Source of the DNA: Dysgonomonas sp. BGC7
GTDB lineage: Bacteria > Bacteroidota > Bacteroidia > Bacteroidales > Dysgonomonadaceae
Reading direction: 5' to 3'
NCBI RefSeq assembly: GCF_001261735.1
Contig: NZ_CVRP01000013.1
Coordinates: 1 to 64,000, forward strand
DNA length: 64,000 nucleotides
Of this stretch, positions 9,419 through 20,386 are shown piece by piece. Every line of letters starts with the position of its first letter. Positions within the stretch are counted from its first letter, which is position 1. The notes beneath the pieces are model-generated. The model ran no database searches and was not told where the DNA came from. It saw nothing but the letters and a program-made list of their open reading frames with translations. A program made the position numbers and the translations under genes.

Positions 9419-11146
9419 TTAATTAATTTTACTCACCCAAAGTTCAACTTCCTCTACCGAAGGCAGAGATAGTTCCAATTTATATTTTTTATTCACTTCG
9501 CCGATATCTTGTCTTATCTTCTGAGAATTGACATCTTTCATGCTTTCTATTGTCACATAACCGGCTTTTTGTATCACAGGAACCAGATCCTCTGCGATTC
9601 CCAATTCAACATATTTTGCAACAGCATCTTTCTTGGTTACTTTTTCAGGACGCATCTGAGGGAAGAACATAACTTCCTGTATACTTTCCTGTCCTGTCAT
9701 AAACATCACCAGACGATCCATTCCGATACCGATACCACTTGTAGGAGGCATACCATATTCGAGAGCACGCAAGAAGTCCTGGTCGATGAACATAGCTTCA
9801 TCATCTCCCTTTTCAGACAGTTTCAGCTGGTCTTCGAAACGGGCACGCTGATCGATAGGGTCGTTCAACTCCGAATAGGCATTGGCCAACTCTTTTCCGT
9901 TCACCATCAGTTCGAAACGCTCGGTAAGTTCAGGATTGTTTCTATGCTTCTTTGTCAGTGGAGACATTTCCACAGGATAGTCTATTATAAATGTAGGTTG
10001 TATATAATTTCCTTCACATTTGTCGCCGAAGATAGCATCTATCAGTTTTCCTTTCCCCATAGTAGCATCTTCTTCCACTCCAAGCTGTTTACAAGCCTCA
10101 CGCAACTGAGATTCATCCATACCACTGATATCAACACCAGTAAAATGCTTTATGGAATCTATCATTGTCACACGTGGATATGGTGCTTTGTAGTCAATAA
10201 CATTTTCTCCCATCTTCACTTTAGTAGTTCCATGCACATCTGTACAGATTTTTTCAAGCATGCGCTCTGTAAAATCCATCATCCAGTTATAGTCCTTATA
10301 GGCTGCATAAAACTCCATTACTGTAAACTCGGGATTGTGGGTACGATCCATTCCTTCGTTGCGGAAGTTACGAGAAAACTCATATACTCCATCGAACCCA
10401 CCGACAATCAGACGTTTCAGATAAAGTTCGTTTGCAATACGGAGATACAACGGGATATCCAAAGCATTGTGATGTGTAATAAAAGGACGAGCAGTAGCTC
10501 CTCCCGGAATACTTTGCAAAACAGGAGTATCAACTTCTATATATCCATGGCCGTTGAGAAAATCACGCATTGAATTGAACACTTTAGTTCGTTTCAGGAA
10601 AACGTCTTTCACTCCATCGTTCACGATTAGGTCTACATAGCGTTGACGGTAGCGCTGCTCAGGATCGGTAAAGCCATCATAAGTCACTCCATCCTTCACC
10701 TTTACCACAGGTAGAGGACGTAGAGATTTACCTAAAACAGTTAATTCCTCGGCATGAATAGATATTTCGCCCATTTGTGTACGAAATACAAACCCCTTGA
10801 TACCAATAAAATCTCCGATATCAAGCAGTTTTTTGAAAACAACGTTATACAAATCTTTATTTTCGTCGGGACAAAGATCGTCACGGGATATATATACCTG
10901 AATGCGCCCTTCTGTATCTTGCAACTCTACAAAAGAAGCTTTCCCCATAATACGTCGTCCCATTATACGTCCTGCTACAGATACATAACGGCGCTCTTCA
11001 TCATCCTTAAAGCTTTCCTTTATTTCTTTTGAGTATGCATTTACATCATATAATGCAGCCGGATACGGCTCTATTCCCAACTCTCTTAATTCCTCTAAAC
11101 TTTGTCTGCGAATTATTTCCTGTTCGCTCAATTCCAATATATTCAT
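9419..11146 (-). CDS. lysS: lysyl-tRNA synthetase, class II
   Basis: Charges tRNA-Lys with lysine. The N-terminal OB-fold anticodon-binding domain spans roughly residues 55-165. The class II catalytic core has motif 2 ([19 protein letters not shown]) and motif 3 ([12 protein letters not shown]). The C-terminal 70 residues extend past motif 3, as in Bacteroidetes LysS. I prefer the second ATG ([10 protein letters not shown]) at 11146; the one at 11152 adds only two residues. It is first in a leftward transcript and has a good promoter about 65 bases upstream. Confidence 0.96.
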   Translation of the reverse strand: MNILELSEQEIIRRQSLEELRELGIEPYPAALYDVNAYSKEIKESFKDDEERRYVSVAGRIMGRRIMGKASFVELQDTEGRIQVYISRDDLCPDENKDLYNVVFKKLLDIGDFIGIKGFVFRTQMGEISIHAEELTVLGKSLRPLPVVKVKDGVTYDGFTDPEQRYRQRYVDLIVNDGVKDVFLKRTKVFNSMRDFLNGHGYIEVDTPVLQSIPGGATARPFITHHNALDIPLYLRIANELYLKRLIVGGFDGVYEFSRNFRNEGMDRTHNPEFTVMEFYAAYKDYNWMMDFTERMLEKICTDVHGTTKVKMGENVIDYKAPYPRVTMIDSIKHFTGVDISGMDESQLREACKQLGVEEDATMGKGKLIDAIFGDKCEGNYIQPTFIIDYPVEMSPLTKKHRNNPELTERFELMVNGKELANAYSELNDPIDQRARFEDQLKLSEKGDDEAMFIDQDFLRALEYGMPPTSGIGIGMDRLVMFMTGQESIQEVMFFPQMRPEKVTKKDAVAKYVELGIAEDLVPVIQKAGYVTIESMKDVNSQKIRQDIGEVNKKYKLELSLPSVEEVELWVSKIN

Positions 11147-11212
11147 TATCAATCTATCTTCAGATTTTATTTTTTACAAACTATAAACTCTTTTCATAAA
11201 AGAATAACCTCG

Positions 11213-11243
11213 CAAAGTTAAAAAATATAATTACAATCCAACA
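11213..11243 (-). promoter_or_regulatory. lysS operon promoter
   Basis: On the minus strand the -7 box TAACTTTG (11220-11213) matches the Bacteroidetes TAnnTTTG consensus, with a TTG-type -33 element about 18 bases upstream. It lies about 65 bases before the lysS start codon. Confidence 0.6.
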
Positions 11244-11581
11244 TTCTATCCTAGTTTAATAAACAAAAGAGCCTAGATTCCTTCATAATTTAACAATTTG
11301 AATTTTAATATATTTTATCCCCTATTTTTATCTTTTTCAATAAAACGTTGTATATAAAATAAATCGACTAAGTATATAACACGAAACAGAAAGAAAAGGA
11401 GATAAAACTTTATAGATTTCTTTATAAACAAGATGGAATATTCGTTCTTACCCTATCTAAACATCATCACTATTTACTATTACAGATAAGGCTCAATAGT
11501 GTTCATAACACTTTTCTAATGAAAGTAAATTAATAAGAATTTTGTTATTTAAGAATATCATCATACTAAGCATAGAATTTG

Positions 11582-11589
11582 TACCTTTG
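11582..11589 (+). promoter_or_regulatory. MATE operon promoter -7 box
   Basis: TACCTTTG fits the TAnnTTTG consensus and is 54 bases before the MATE start codon. No clear -33 TTTG was seen at the ideal distance. Confidence 0.5.
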
Positions 11590-11643
11590 CATCCTATTAA
11601 AGATGGGAGACTGATCTCCTTAACGATATAAGCTATAATCAGA

Positions 11644-13014
11644 ATGTTGAAAACCGCAAACATTGACGAACTTGAGAACAAAAAAATAAACAAATTACTT
11701 TGGCAATATGCTCTGCCAGCCATCGTGGGAACGATGGTTAATGCTCTGTATAATATCATAGACCGTGTATATATAGGACACGGCCCCGATCTGGGAGACC
11801 ATGCTATAGGTGGGCTTGGCATAGTTTTGCCCGTAATGAATCTTACCGCTGCTGTAGGTATGCTCGTTGGGGCAGGTTCTGCCAGCCGAATTTCCATTTG
11901 TTTAGGAAAAGGAGATAAAGAAACTGCTGAAAAAATCATTGGAAATTCTTTCCTTATGACTCTCCTATTTACGGGCACATTGGTTACATTACTCTTTATA
12001 TTCCTCGATCCTATACTAAGAACAGTAGGAGCAACAGAAGAAACATTCCCTTATGCAAAAGAGTTTTTGCAATATTATCTTCCGGGGAATATTTTTCTCA
12101 CTATGTGCTTCAACTTCAATAGCATGATGCGGGCATCCGGTTATCCGGCCAAAGCAATGTACACAATGCTGATCGGAGTTATAGCAAACATTATCATTGC
12201 TCCTATTTTCATTTTTGTGCTGAAATGGGGAATCAAAGGAGCTGCCATTGCAACCATTATATCCATGTTCATAGGGTTATGTTTTGTTATGTATCACTTC
12301 ATGAACGCAAACAGCATGCTACGCTTACGCAGAAAGAACATAGGTTTAGATCCGAAGATAGTGTGGGCAGTAACAAGCATCGGTATGTCTCCTTTCTTTA
12401 TTCAGGTAGCATCATCCATAGTTGTTTTCTTTATCAACTACAAGCTCAGGACATACGGAGGCAACATTGCCATAGAAGCTTTTGCAATTGCAAACACTCT
12501 CATTATGATAATAATAATGATAATGGTAGGACTAACACAGGGTATGCAACCTATAGTAGGATATAATTATGGAGCCAAAAGGATAACAAGGGTAAAAGAA
12601 ACTCTTAACTATACAATCAAGGTAGGTATCATTATAGGATGCGTAGGACTGGCAATAGGATTGCTCTTACCCGAAATAGTAGTAAAACCATTCAACCCCT
12701 CTCCTCCATTAGCTGCCGAATCGGCTAAAGCCTTACGCATAGTTACCCTTATGTTGCCGTTGGTAGGGTTTCAGATAGTGGTCACCAACTTTTTTCAATG
12801 TATAGGTATGGCAGGAAAATCAATATTCTTAAGCCTTACACGCCAGTTTTTGATATTATTGCCTGCACTATTCATTCTCCCTCAATATTTCGAACTGAAT
12901 GGAGTATGGGCTTCAATACCGGTAGCTGATTTCCTTGCAACATTATTGACTGCCATGATGTTTATATGGCAGATAAAAACCTTTAAGAAAATAAGTACAT
13001 CAGAAATATTATAG
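11644..13014 (+). CDS. MATE-family efflux transporter
   Basis: A 456-residue polytopic inner-membrane protein with about 12 hydrophobic segments in two similar halves. Features include WQYALPAIVGTMVNALYNIIDRVYIG in the first helix pair and the second-half GLTQGMQPIVGYNYGA signature of multidrug-and-toxin-extrusion proteins. These export organic cations or peptides using Na+ or H+ gradients. It is followed after 10 bases by tldD, so it heads an operon with a peptide-processing protease. The substrate cannot be read from sequence. Confidence 0.9.
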   Translation: MLKTANIDELENKKINKLLWQYALPAIVGTMVNALYNIIDRVYIGHGPDLGDHAIGGLGIVLPVMNLTAAVGMLVGAGSASRISICLGKGDKETAEKIIGNSFLMTLLFTGTLVTLLFIFLDPILRTVGATEETFPYAKEFLQYYLPGNIFLTMCFNFNSMMRASGYPAKAMYTMLIGVIANIIIAPIFIFVLKWGIKGAAIATIISMFIGLCFVMYHFMNANSMLRLRRKNIGLDPKIVWAVTSIGMSPFFIQVASSIVVFFINYKLRTYGGNIAIEAFAIANTLIMIIIMIMVGLTQGMQPIVGYNYGAKRITRVKETLNYTIKVGIIIGCVGLAIGLLLPEIVVKPFNPSPPLAAESAKALRIVTLMLPLVGFQIVVTNFFQCIGMAGKSIFLSLTRQFLILLPALFILPQYFELNGVWASIPVADFLATLLTAMMFIWQIKTFKKISTSEIL

Positions 13015-13024
13015 ATTATAGACG

Positions 13025-14452
13025 ATGAATTATAAAGACAGACAATTTATGCTCGAACACTTTTCTGTATCAGAAAGTGATTTATTAAAAGTAATTGCCG
13101 AGGCTTTGAGTAAAGGAGGGGACTATGCCGACATCTTTTTCGAACATACCTATAGCAACAGTATAGGCTTGCGAGATGGAGAGGTAAACAGAGCATCGTC
13201 TAATATAGACTATGGAGCCGGAGTCAGAGTTGTGTCTGGAGACCAGACAGGCTACGCATATGTGGAAAACACAAACATTTCGGATCTTCTGAAAGCTGCC
13301 AGGACAGCTGCCAGCATAGCACTTTCTTCCACTAAGATGGAAAACCCTATCGAGGTAAAAGAAACTCATCACAAGAATTACTATAAGGTATCTCACCCTT
13401 GGCTCGATGTATCTGTTGCAGATAAAAAAGGATATGTACAGAAACTGAACGACTATATATTCTCACTCGATTCCAGGGTAGTGAAAGCCACTGTAAATCT
13501 GAGTGATTCTACATCATATATCTTGTTCTTCAATTCGGAAGGAACACTAACATGGGACTACCGTCCGATGAGTATCATGTCCGGATCTTGCACAATGGAG
13601 CAGAACGGTAAACTTGAGAACGGTTATTCATCACGTGCATATCGTAAAGGCTTTGAGTTTCTGACTGAGGAAATGATAGAAACTATAGCAAAAGAAGCTG
13701 TTACCCAAACCTCTCTTATGTTCGAGGCTGTAAAGCCTAAAGGGGGTGAAATGCCTGTGGTTATGGGAGCAGGAAGCTCCGGTATATTGCTACACGAAGC
13801 TATCGGACATACTTTCGAAGCTGACTTCAACCGTAAAAAAGTATCCATATTCTCGGAGCAACTAGGAAAACAGATATGTTCACCCAACATAAACGTTGTT
13901 GACGATGGTACTATCGAATTTGCACGTGGTGCAATAAATTTCGACGATGAAGGTATAGACAGTCAAAAAACGTATATAGTAAAAGACGGTGTTTTGGAAA
14001 GCTATCTGCATGACCGTATCAGTGCTAAATATTACGGAGTATCACCTACCGGAAACGGAAGACGTCAATCATTCAGATTTGCACCTATCCCTCGAATGCG
14101 CGTCACGTATATGGAAGAGGGGAATATACCGGAAGCAGATATTATTGCATCTGTAAAACAGGGAGTATATGTAGACAACTTCACAAATGGACAGGTACAG
14201 ATAGGAGCCGGAGACTTTACATTCTTCGTTAAGACAGGTTACCTGATAGAAAACGGAAAACTTACCCAACCAATAAAGGATATAAACATAATCGGTAACG
14301 GCGCAAAGGCACTCTCCGACATAACAATGGTAGGAGATAACCTGAAAATAGACGAAGGAGCTTGGACTTGTGGCAAAGATGGACAAGGTGCCCCTGTAGG
14401 GCAAGGACTTCCATCTGTATTGGTAAGCAAATTAACTGTAGGAGGAGAATAA
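13025..14452 (+). CDS. tldD: TldD metalloprotease subunit
   Basis: Catalytic subunit of the TldD/TldE protease, which trims unfolded or modified peptides and is known from microcin B17 maturation and CcdA degradation. The 475-residue protein contains the zinc motif HEAIGH (about residues 258-263, HExxxH form) with a further Cys/acidic ligand region near the C-terminus. The N-terminal half shows the paired beta fold (GLRDGEVNRASSN). It ends three bases before tldE, consistent with equal expression of the heterodimer. Confidence 0.94.
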   Translation: MNYKDRQFMLEHFSVSESDLLKVIAEALSKGGDYADIFFEHTYSNSIGLRDGEVNRASSNIDYGAGVRVVSGDQTGYAYVENTNISDLLKAARTAASIALSSTKMENPIEVKETHHKNYYKVSHPWLDVSVADKKGYVQKLNDYIFSLDSRVVKATVNLSDSTSYILFFNSEGTLTWDYRPMSIMSGSCTMEQNGKLENGYSSRAYRKGFEFLTEEMIETIAKEAVTQTSLMFEAVKPKGGEMPVVMGAGSSGILLHEAIGHTFEADFNRKKVSIFSEQLGKQICSPNINVVDDGTIEFARGAINFDDEGIDSQKTYIVKDGVLESYLHDRISAKYYGVSPTGNGRRQSFRFAPIPRMRVTYMEEGNIPEADIIASVKQGVYVDNFTNGQVQIGAGDFTFFVKTGYLIENGKLTQPIKDINIIGNGAKALSDITMVGDNLKIDEGAWTCGKDGQGAPVGQGLPSVLVSKLTVGGE

Positions 14453-14455
14453 AAC

Positions 14456-15781
14456 ATGGACAACATAAGCCAACAACATAAAGAAACAGCCCGATGGGCA
14501 ATGCAGTTTGCCCTGCAAAACGGATGCCAATCGGTGAGAGTTTCAATTATTACCGCAAATAACAATTCGTTCGAGTACAGAGATACTCAGCTAGATAAGC
14601 TGCATCAGAGCTCAGAAAACAAGCTCTACATAGAATTGTTTGTAGACAACAGATATGGATCCTTCTCTACCAATAGAATAGAAAGAAGCGAATTAGAGAA
14701 ATTTATACAAGACGGAATTACTTCTACACGCTATCTGTCCGAAGACAAATGTCGCCAACTGCCCGATTCGTCGAGATATTACAAAGCAGACAATACAGAC
14801 CTCGACTTATACGATGCTTCATTCGACTCCATTGACACAGAAGACAAACTAGGACTTGCCAAACAAGCAATAGAAGAAATATACGAAACAGAAAAGCGCA
14901 TAATCTCCATATCATCTTCTTACGACGATGGCGTAGGAGCAGAATATATGATAGCCAGCAATGGCTTCGAAGCAGAAAGCATAGACTCTGCCTTTAGTGT
15001 TTCTGTATCTGTTTCGCTGAAAACCGATGGTGATGCACGTGCCGAATCTTATTGGTACGACAGTGCAATCTATTGGGCTGACTTACAAAAAGGAGGCATT
15101 GGTAAAAAAGCATTGGAACGGGCACTAAGAAAAATAGGACAGAAAAAAATAAAATCTGGCAAATATGATATGTTGCTGGACAATACGACATCATCCCGAT
15201 TGCTTTCGCCACTAATCGGTGCAATGTATGGATCTGCACTACAACAAAAGAACTCGTTTTTGATAGATAAATTAGGACAAAAAATAGTTTCCGAAAAGTT
15301 GAGCCTAAAAGATACTCCTCATCTGGAACGTGCATTTGGAGCAAGGCTATTTGATGGAGAAGGTATTGCTACCAAAGAACATACATTCATAGAAAAAGGA
15401 GTCTTGAGTTCTTATTTTATAGACACATACAACTCTCTGAAAATGGATATGAGCCCGACAATAGGTTCTCCATCTATAATACAAACAAATTTGGGCAACA
15501 AAAACTTCGATCAATTGTTACAATCTGTAGAAAGAGGAATATGGATAACCGGCTTTAATGGAGGGAACAGTAATTCGACTACAGGAGACTTCTCTTTTGG
15601 GGTAGAAGGCTTCCTTATAGAAAAAGGGATTGCAACTACCCCTGTTAGTGAGATGAACATAACCGGCAATATTCTCTCTTTATGGTCAACTCTTGAAGAA
15701 ATAGGAAACGATCCACGTTTAAATTCATCGTGGCGCATACCATCGCTTCTCTTCAGAGATGTAAACTTTAGCGGATTATAG
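14456..15781 (+). CDS. pmbA: TldE/PmbA-type protease subunit
   Basis: Partner of TldD. The 441-residue protein has the same overall fold but no HExxxH motif, as expected for the non-catalytic subunit. Family features include the C-terminal GDFSFGVEGFLIEKG and EMNITGNI segments. It lies between tldD (three-base gap) and the secreted hydrolase (one-base gap), so all are probably translated from one message. Confidence 0.92.
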   Translation: MDNISQQHKETARWAMQFALQNGCQSVRVSIITANNNSFEYRDTQLDKLHQSSENKLYIELFVDNRYGSFSTNRIERSELEKFIQDGITSTRYLSEDKCRQLPDSSRYYKADNTDLDLYDASFDSIDTEDKLGLAKQAIEEIYETEKRIISISSSYDDGVGAEYMIASNGFEAESIDSAFSVSVSVSLKTDGDARAESYWYDSAIYWADLQKGGIGKKALERALRKIGQKKIKSGKYDMLLDNTTSSRLLSPLIGAMYGSALQQKNSFLIDKLGQKIVSEKLSLKDTPHLERAFGARLFDGEGIATKEHTFIEKGVLSSYFIDTYNSLKMDMSPTIGSPSIIQTNLGNKNFDQLLQSVERGIWITGFNGGNSNSTTGDFSFGVEGFLIEKGIATTPVSEMNITGNILSLWSTLEEIGNDPRLNSSWRIPSLLFRDVNFSGL

Positions 15782-15782
15782 A

Positions 15783-17237
15783 ATGAAGTGTATACAACTT
15801 TTAATCATATTATCATTATTTTCAATCTTTGCTTATCCCCAAGCTCCGGCGACAGAAGTCAGGGCAGTCTGGTTAACAACCAATTGGGGACTTGACTGGC
15901 CAACTCAGGGTGCAAGTGTATCTGCACAGAAAGAAGAATTGATAAAGATATTAGACAAACTTAAGAACGACAATTTTAATGTAGTACTCTTCCAGACAAG
16001 AGCACATGGAAGAGTATTTTACAAATCTAAGATAGAAGGTCTTAGTCCATTCTTTAATCAATCTGAAGATTTTGATCCTTTGGATTTTACCATAACAGAA
16101 TGCCACAAACGAGGAATGGAATGTCACGCATGGCTGATTACATACCCAATGGAAAAGGCCACAATAAAGTACACCGGAAAAGGTAAACGAAGGAAAGCAA
16201 CAATAGTAAACGATAAGCCTGACTATTATAAAGCAATAGAGGACAGATGGTATCTCGACCCCGGAAGACCAGAAAGCAGACAAAGGATACGTTCTATTGT
16301 AAAAGAAATAGTTTCCAATTATGATGTAGACGGTATCCACTTCGACTATATACGTTATCCCAGCAACACGGGTAAATTTCCGGATGATGACACATATAAA
16401 AAATATGGGAACGGGAAAACCTTGCAAGATTGGAGAAGAGAAAATATAAATACACTGGTAACGGAAGTATATGACGAAGTAAAGGATATAAAAAAGTGGG
16501 TACAAGTTAGCAGCTCCCCTCTAGGACGTTACAAAGTACTTCCCGAAATATCACGCAACGATGGGTGGACTGCCTACGAAACTGTATTTCAAGATGCAGG
16601 CTATTGGATGCGCAGTGGCAAACACGATTTGGTATTTCCTATGATGTATCATCGCGAACGTTATTTTTATCCGTTTCTTGACGATTGGGTAGCTAACAGT
16701 AACGGACGTATAGTAGTTCCGGGATTGGGGGTTTATCAGATGGATGAGCAGAATTGGCCACTAAAGGACATTCAAGATCAAATGAAATACATCAGGGAAA
16801 ACAAAGTGAAGGGACAGGCTTACTTCCGCACAGGCAACGTATTGAGCAACCTCAAAGGGATAAGAGATTCCATACAGGTCTACTACCCTACTCCAGCCAA
16901 ACTTCCACCTTTAACATGGCTTGACGATGTTTCTCCAAATTCACCTACAAACTTACAAATACAGAAAGACAAAGAAGGTTATCTGAACATAGCATGGGAA
17001 GCTCCGGACAGTACGGAAGATTTCACTTACAATATTTATGTATCTGCAACTGAAACATTCGACAAGGAAAACCCTAGTTTTATTCTTACAACAGGTTTAC
17101 GTGCAAATAACTATTCTTTCCTTCCTAGTATTGGAGAATTTGGATTCTATTATTTTTTAACAGCATCCGACAGATATCACAATGAGAGTGTTGTATGCTT
17201 TCCTGCATATTTCGTTCATTCAGAAGAAGAACATTAA
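15783..17237 (+). CDS. secreted GHL10-type glycoside hydrolase-like protein
   Basis: A 484-residue exported protein with an N-terminal signal peptide (hydrophobic to about residue 18, cleavage near YPQA). The catalytic-like domain starts EVRAVWLTTNWGLDWP, typical of the YngK/DUF187 (GHL10) family. VDGIHFDYIRYP (about 188-199) carries the acidic residues expected at the end of a TIM-barrel strand. The last 90 residues resemble a fibronectin type III domain. The family is thought to act on cell-wall or exopolysaccharide glycans; the substrate is not established. It follows tldE by one base. Confidence 0.85.
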   Translation: MKCIQLLIILSLFSIFAYPQAPATEVRAVWLTTNWGLDWPTQGASVSAQKEELIKILDKLKNDNFNVVLFQTRAHGRVFYKSKIEGLSPFFNQSEDFDPLDFTITECHKRGMECHAWLITYPMEKATIKYTGKGKRRKATIVNDKPDYYKAIEDRWYLDPGRPESRQRIRSIVKEIVSNYDVDGIHFDYIRYPSNTGKFPDDDTYKKYGNGKTLQDWRRENINTLVTEVYDEVKDIKKWVQVSSSPLGRYKVLPEISRNDGWTAYETVFQDAGYWMRSGKHDLVFPMMYHRERYFYPFLDDWVANSNGRIVVPGLGVYQMDEQNWPLKDIQDQMKYIRENKVKGQAYFRTGNVLSNLKGIRDSIQVYYPTPAKLPPLTWLDDVSPNSPTNLQIQKDKEGYLNIAWEAPDSTEDFTYNIYVSATETFDKENPSFILTTGLRANNYSFLPSIGEFGFYYFLTASDRYHNESVVCFPAYFVHSEEEH

Positions 17238-17261
17238 AAATATATAAAGAAAGGGACAGGC

Positions 17262-17747
17262 TTACTTCAACTCTTCCTTCAACTGATTAATCGTTTTATG
17301 CAATACAGGGTGTACATAATTGCCGGCAACTTCAGCTAAAGGTAGAAGCACAAAAGCCCGTTCGTGTAAATGAGGATGAGGCAATACTAAACAAGGAGAA
17401 TCGTATGTTTCGTTATCGAACAGAAGTAAGTCTATATCAATAACTCGATCCGCATGTACTCCATTTACGGTCTTGATCTGTCGCCCCATTTCCTTTTCAA
17501 TGGTCTGAGTTTCCTTAAGAACCATCAAAGGATCTAGTTTAGTTTTCACTTCGCAGACCGCATTCAAGAACTGATTTTTTGATTCAAACCCAACAGGATC
17601 TGTTATATAAAAAGCGGAGGTGGACACGACCTCACCAATCCGCTTTTCTATATTGTTTATAGCATGATCAAGATTTTCGCCTCTGTCTCCCAAATTAGAG
17701 CCGAGACCTAAAAACACATCATGCAAATTCTCTTTTTCTAATATCAT
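17262..17747 (-). CDS. folK: 2-amino-4-hydroxy-6-hydroxymethyldihydropteridine pyrophosphokinase
   Basis: Transfers pyrophosphate from ATP to hydroxymethyldihydropterin in folate synthesis. The 161-residue protein begins VFLGLGSNLGDR (11-22) and has VIDIDLLLFDNE (about 102-113) and LPHPHLHERAFVLLPL (122-137), all HPPK signatures. It overlaps queA by one base and is last in the ftsX-DUF3098-uppP-truB-queA-folK operon. It is convergent with the GHL10 gene across only 24 bases. Confidence 0.95.
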   Translation of the reverse strand: MILEKENLHDVFLGLGSNLGDRGENLDHAINNIEKRIGEVVSTSAFYITDPVGFESKNQFLNAVCEVKTKLDPLMVLKETQTIEKEMGRQIKTVNGVHADRVIDIDLLLFDNETYDSPCLVLPHPHLHERAFVLLPLAEVAGNYVHPVLHKTINQLKEELK

Positions 17748-18796
17748 CAGATTATAAGCATAGCATCGCCATATGTACCAAAACGATATTTCTCTTTAAT
17801 CGCCTTTTCATAAATATCCATTATGCGATCATATCCGCCAAAAGCGGCTGTCATCATCAACAGTGTAGATTGAGGTAGATGAAAATTAGTAACCATAGAA
17901 TCTGCTATACCAAAATCGTATGGAGGAAAAATAAACTTGTTAGTCCACCCTCCATTTGTTTTCAGGTGTCCATCGGTACTCACAATTGTTTCTATAGCAC
18001 GCATCACAGATGTACCCACAGCACAAACACGATGTCCCTTATCTTTGGCATTATTTACCACATCTACGGCATCCTGAGTGATCTGAAGCTGTTCAGAATC
18101 CATCTTATGTTTGGTAAGATCTTCTACATCTATATCTCTGTAATTCCCTAAGCCTGAATGTAACGTAACATAAGCAAAATCGACACCTTTTATCTCTAAA
18201 CGTTTCATTAGTTCGCGACTAAAATGCAATCCTGCCGCAGGAGCTACAACAGCACCTTCATTCTTTGCAAAGATAGTCTGATAGCGTTCCTTATCTTCTT
18301 TTTCCTCACCTCTGTTCAAATATTTCGGTATCGGAGTTTCGCCTAATGCATACAAAGCCTGTCTAAACTCTTCAGATGGCCCATCGTACAAAAAGCGTAG
18401 TGTACGTCCACGAGATGTTGTATTATCAATAACCTCGGCAACCATGGCATCATTGTCTCCAAAATACAGTTTGTTTCCAATCCGAATCTTACGTGCAGGA
18501 TCTACTAAAACATCCCACAAGTGAAATTCTTCATTTAGTTCACGAAGTAAAAACACTTCGATCGTAGCACCTGTTTTTTCTTTATTTCCATAAAGGCGTG
18601 CAGGAAAAACTTTCGTATCGTTGAAAACAAAAACATCTTTATCATCAAAATAGTTAATAATGTCTTTAAAGAGTTTATGTTCAATTTCTCCAGTTTTACG
18701 ATTCAAGACCAACAAACGAGATTCATCTCTATTATTAGCCGGATGAGAAGCTATGAGCTCTTCCGGAAGATCAAATTTAAATTGAGAAAGTTTCAT
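17747..18796 (-). CDS. queA: S-adenosylmethionine:tRNA ribosyltransferase-isomerase
   Basis: Makes epoxyqueuosine in tRNA by transferring the ribosyl part of SAM to the 7-deazaguanine base. The 349-residue protein starts [20 protein letters not shown] and contains [19 protein letters not shown] and [18 protein letters not shown], all QueA hallmarks. It sits 29 bases after truB and overlaps folK by one base. Confidence 0.96.
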   Translation of the reverse strand: MKLSQFKFDLPEELIASHPANNRDESRLLVLNRKTGEIEHKLFKDIINYFDDKDVFVFNDTKVFPARLYGNKEKTGATIEVFLLRELNEEFHLWDVLVDPARKIRIGNKLYFGDNDAMVAEVIDNTTSRGRTLRFLYDGPSEEFRQALYALGETPIPKYLNRGEEKEDKERYQTIFAKNEGAVVAPAAGLHFSRELMKRLEIKGVDFAYVTLHSGLGNYRDIDVEDLTKHKMDSEQLQITQDAVDVVNNAKDKGHRVCAVGTSVMRAIETIVSTDGHLKTNGGWTNKFIFPPYDFGIADSMVTNFHLPQSTLLMMTAAFGGYDRIMDIYEKAIKEKYRFGTYGDAMLII

Positions 18797-18825
18797 TTTT
18801 TATTATCGTTATTATTTTTTCTATT

Positions 18826-19518
18826 TTAGTCAATCAACAAAGCATCTACAAATGCTTCAATATCCTCACCCTTAATACACTGGTCTAATGTGACCTCTCC
18901 TATACGGGTACGTTCCAATGCAATGAGATGTCCGCCAGAATTTAAAGCCTTTCCGATATCCCTTGCTAAGGCTCTGATATATGTCCCTTTACTGCAAACT
19001 ACTCTTACTTTTACAATAGGCAAATCGCACTCAAGAAGCTCTATTTCATCTATAACCAACAGTTTTGGTTTCAAATCCACTTCTTTCCCTTCTCTCGCAA
19101 GATCATAGGCTCTCTTTCCTTCAACTTTACAAGCAGAATAGGCAGGAGGGATTTGCTGTATTTCTCCTACAAACTGAACAAGTTTTGTTTCTACCAGTTC
19201 TCTGGTTATATGTTCTGTAGGATACGTACCATCAACCTCTGTTTCTAAATCGAAAGAAGGCGTTGTCTCTCCAAGTTTTATTGTTGCAATATATTCCTTT
19301 GTCTGATATTGGAAAGTTTCTATCAATTTAGTTTTCTTTCCGGTACATACTATCATTACTCCAGTAGCCAAAGGGTCAAGTGTTCCGGCATGTCCTACTT
19401 TCAGCTTTTTAACGTTTAGCTTTCTGCATATTTTATTACGCAATTTTCGTACCAAAGTAAACGATGTCCAGTTAAGAGGCTTATTTATATATAAAATTTC
19501 TCCTTCTATAAAATCCAT
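18826..19518 (-). CDS. truB: tRNA pseudouridine-55 synthase
   Basis: Forms pseudouridine 55 in the T arm of tRNAs. The catalytic Asp lies in GHAGTLDPLATGVM (residues 42-55). A 230-residue length indicates the short form without a full PUA domain, usual in Bacteroidetes. It overlaps uppP by one base and is cotranscribed with queA. Confidence 0.96.
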   Translation of the reverse strand: MDFIEGEILYINKPLNWTSFTLVRKLRNKICRKLNVKKLKVGHAGTLDPLATGVMIVCTGKKTKLIETFQYQTKEYIATIKLGETTPSFDLETEVDGTYPTEHITRELVETKLVQFVGEIQQIPPAYSACKVEGKRAYDLAREGKEVDLKPKLLVIDEIELLECDLPIVKVRVVCSKGTYIRALARDIGKALNSGGHLIALERTRIGEVTLDQCIKGEDIEAFVDALLID

Positions 19519-20369
19519 TAGATGATAGTTAATTCATATCCGGAAAAAAGTAGTATCAAAATAATACCACCTACAATGATACGGTACCACCCAAACAACT
19601 TAAAACCATATTTAGTTACAAATCCAATAAAGAATTTGATAGCAAGCAAGGCTACCACAAAAGCGACAACATTACCTATTATGAGTACTCCTATATTTTC
19701 CTGCAACAAACCAAAACCTGTATCGGAAGTTATAAGCTTCAATAGTTTATACCCTGTTGCAGCAGCCATAGTAGGTACGGCAAGAAAGAATGAAAACTCA
19801 GCCGCATTTTTTCGACTCAATCCCCGAGTCATCCCCCCAACGATAGTAGCCATAGAGCGAGACACACCCGGGATCATAGCTATACATTGGAAGAAGCCGA
19901 TGATAAAAGCATTCTTATAGGTTACTTCCTGTTCTCCCTCTACAGGGTTATTGAACAATTTATCTACAAACAACATAAGAACTCCACCTAGCACAAGCAT
20001 TACAGCAACTACGGTTACATTCTCCAACAGCTCATCTATTTTGTCGCTGAAAATGAGTCCTAAAACAGCAGCAGGAATAAATGCAACCAGCAATTTCCAA
20101 TAGAATTCGAATTTTATCAAGAAATATTTGATAAATCCTAATTTATCTTTAGACGGGGTTTCTTTTAATTGAAAAAAACGTTTCCAGTATAATACTATAA
20201 CCGACAAAATAGCTCCAAACTGGATAATAACCGTAAAAGCTTTCACAAACTCATTACTCTCTATACCCAACAGGCTTTGTGCGATAATCATATGACCAGT
20301 AGAAGATACTGGAAGGAATTCGGTTAGTCCTTCTACAATAGCAATAATAATTGCCTCTATAATACTCAT
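19518..20369 (-). CDS. uppP: undecaprenyl-diphosphatase
   Basis: Membrane phosphatase that recycles the lipid carrier for peptidoglycan and O-antigen synthesis; also called BacA. The 283-residue polytopic protein has both family motifs: [16 protein letters not shown] (14-29) and [14 protein letters not shown] (about 167-180). About eight membrane segments are visible. It is followed directly by truB (one-base overlap) and preceded by the DUF3098 gene (17 bases). Confidence 0.96.
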   Translation of the reverse strand: MSIIEAIIIAIVEGLTEFLPVSSTGHMIIAQSLLGIESNEFVKAFTVIIQFGAILSVIVLYWKRFFQLKETPSKDKLGFIKYFLIKFEFYWKLLVAFIPAAVLGLIFSDKIDELLENVTVVAVMLVLGGVLMLFVDKLFNNPVEGEQEVTYKNAFIIGFFQCIAMIPGVSRSMATIVGGMTRGLSRKNAAEFSFFLAVPTMAAATGYKLLKLITSDTGFGLLQENIGVLIIGNVVAFVVALLAIKFFIGFVTKYGFKLFGWYRIIVGGIILILLFSGYELTII

Positions 20370-20386
20370 TTATTGTAAGCTTGAAT

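Larger units (their letters stand above)
11147..11643. other. divergent intergenic region lysS / MATE
   Basis: An AT-rich gap of about 500 bases between divergent genes. It holds the leftward lysS promoter (about 11213-11243) and a rightward -7 box for the MATE gene (11582-11589). A short GGAGA/TCTCC hairpin (11606-11619) lies in the MATE leader. I see no RNA gene, repeat or further coding frame. Confidence 0.6.

Noticed and set aside
9509-10573. 354-codon open frame antisense to lysS
   Set aside because: It lies wholly opposite a well-supported essential gene, and its Ser/His/Phe-rich translation is typical of an antisense frame.
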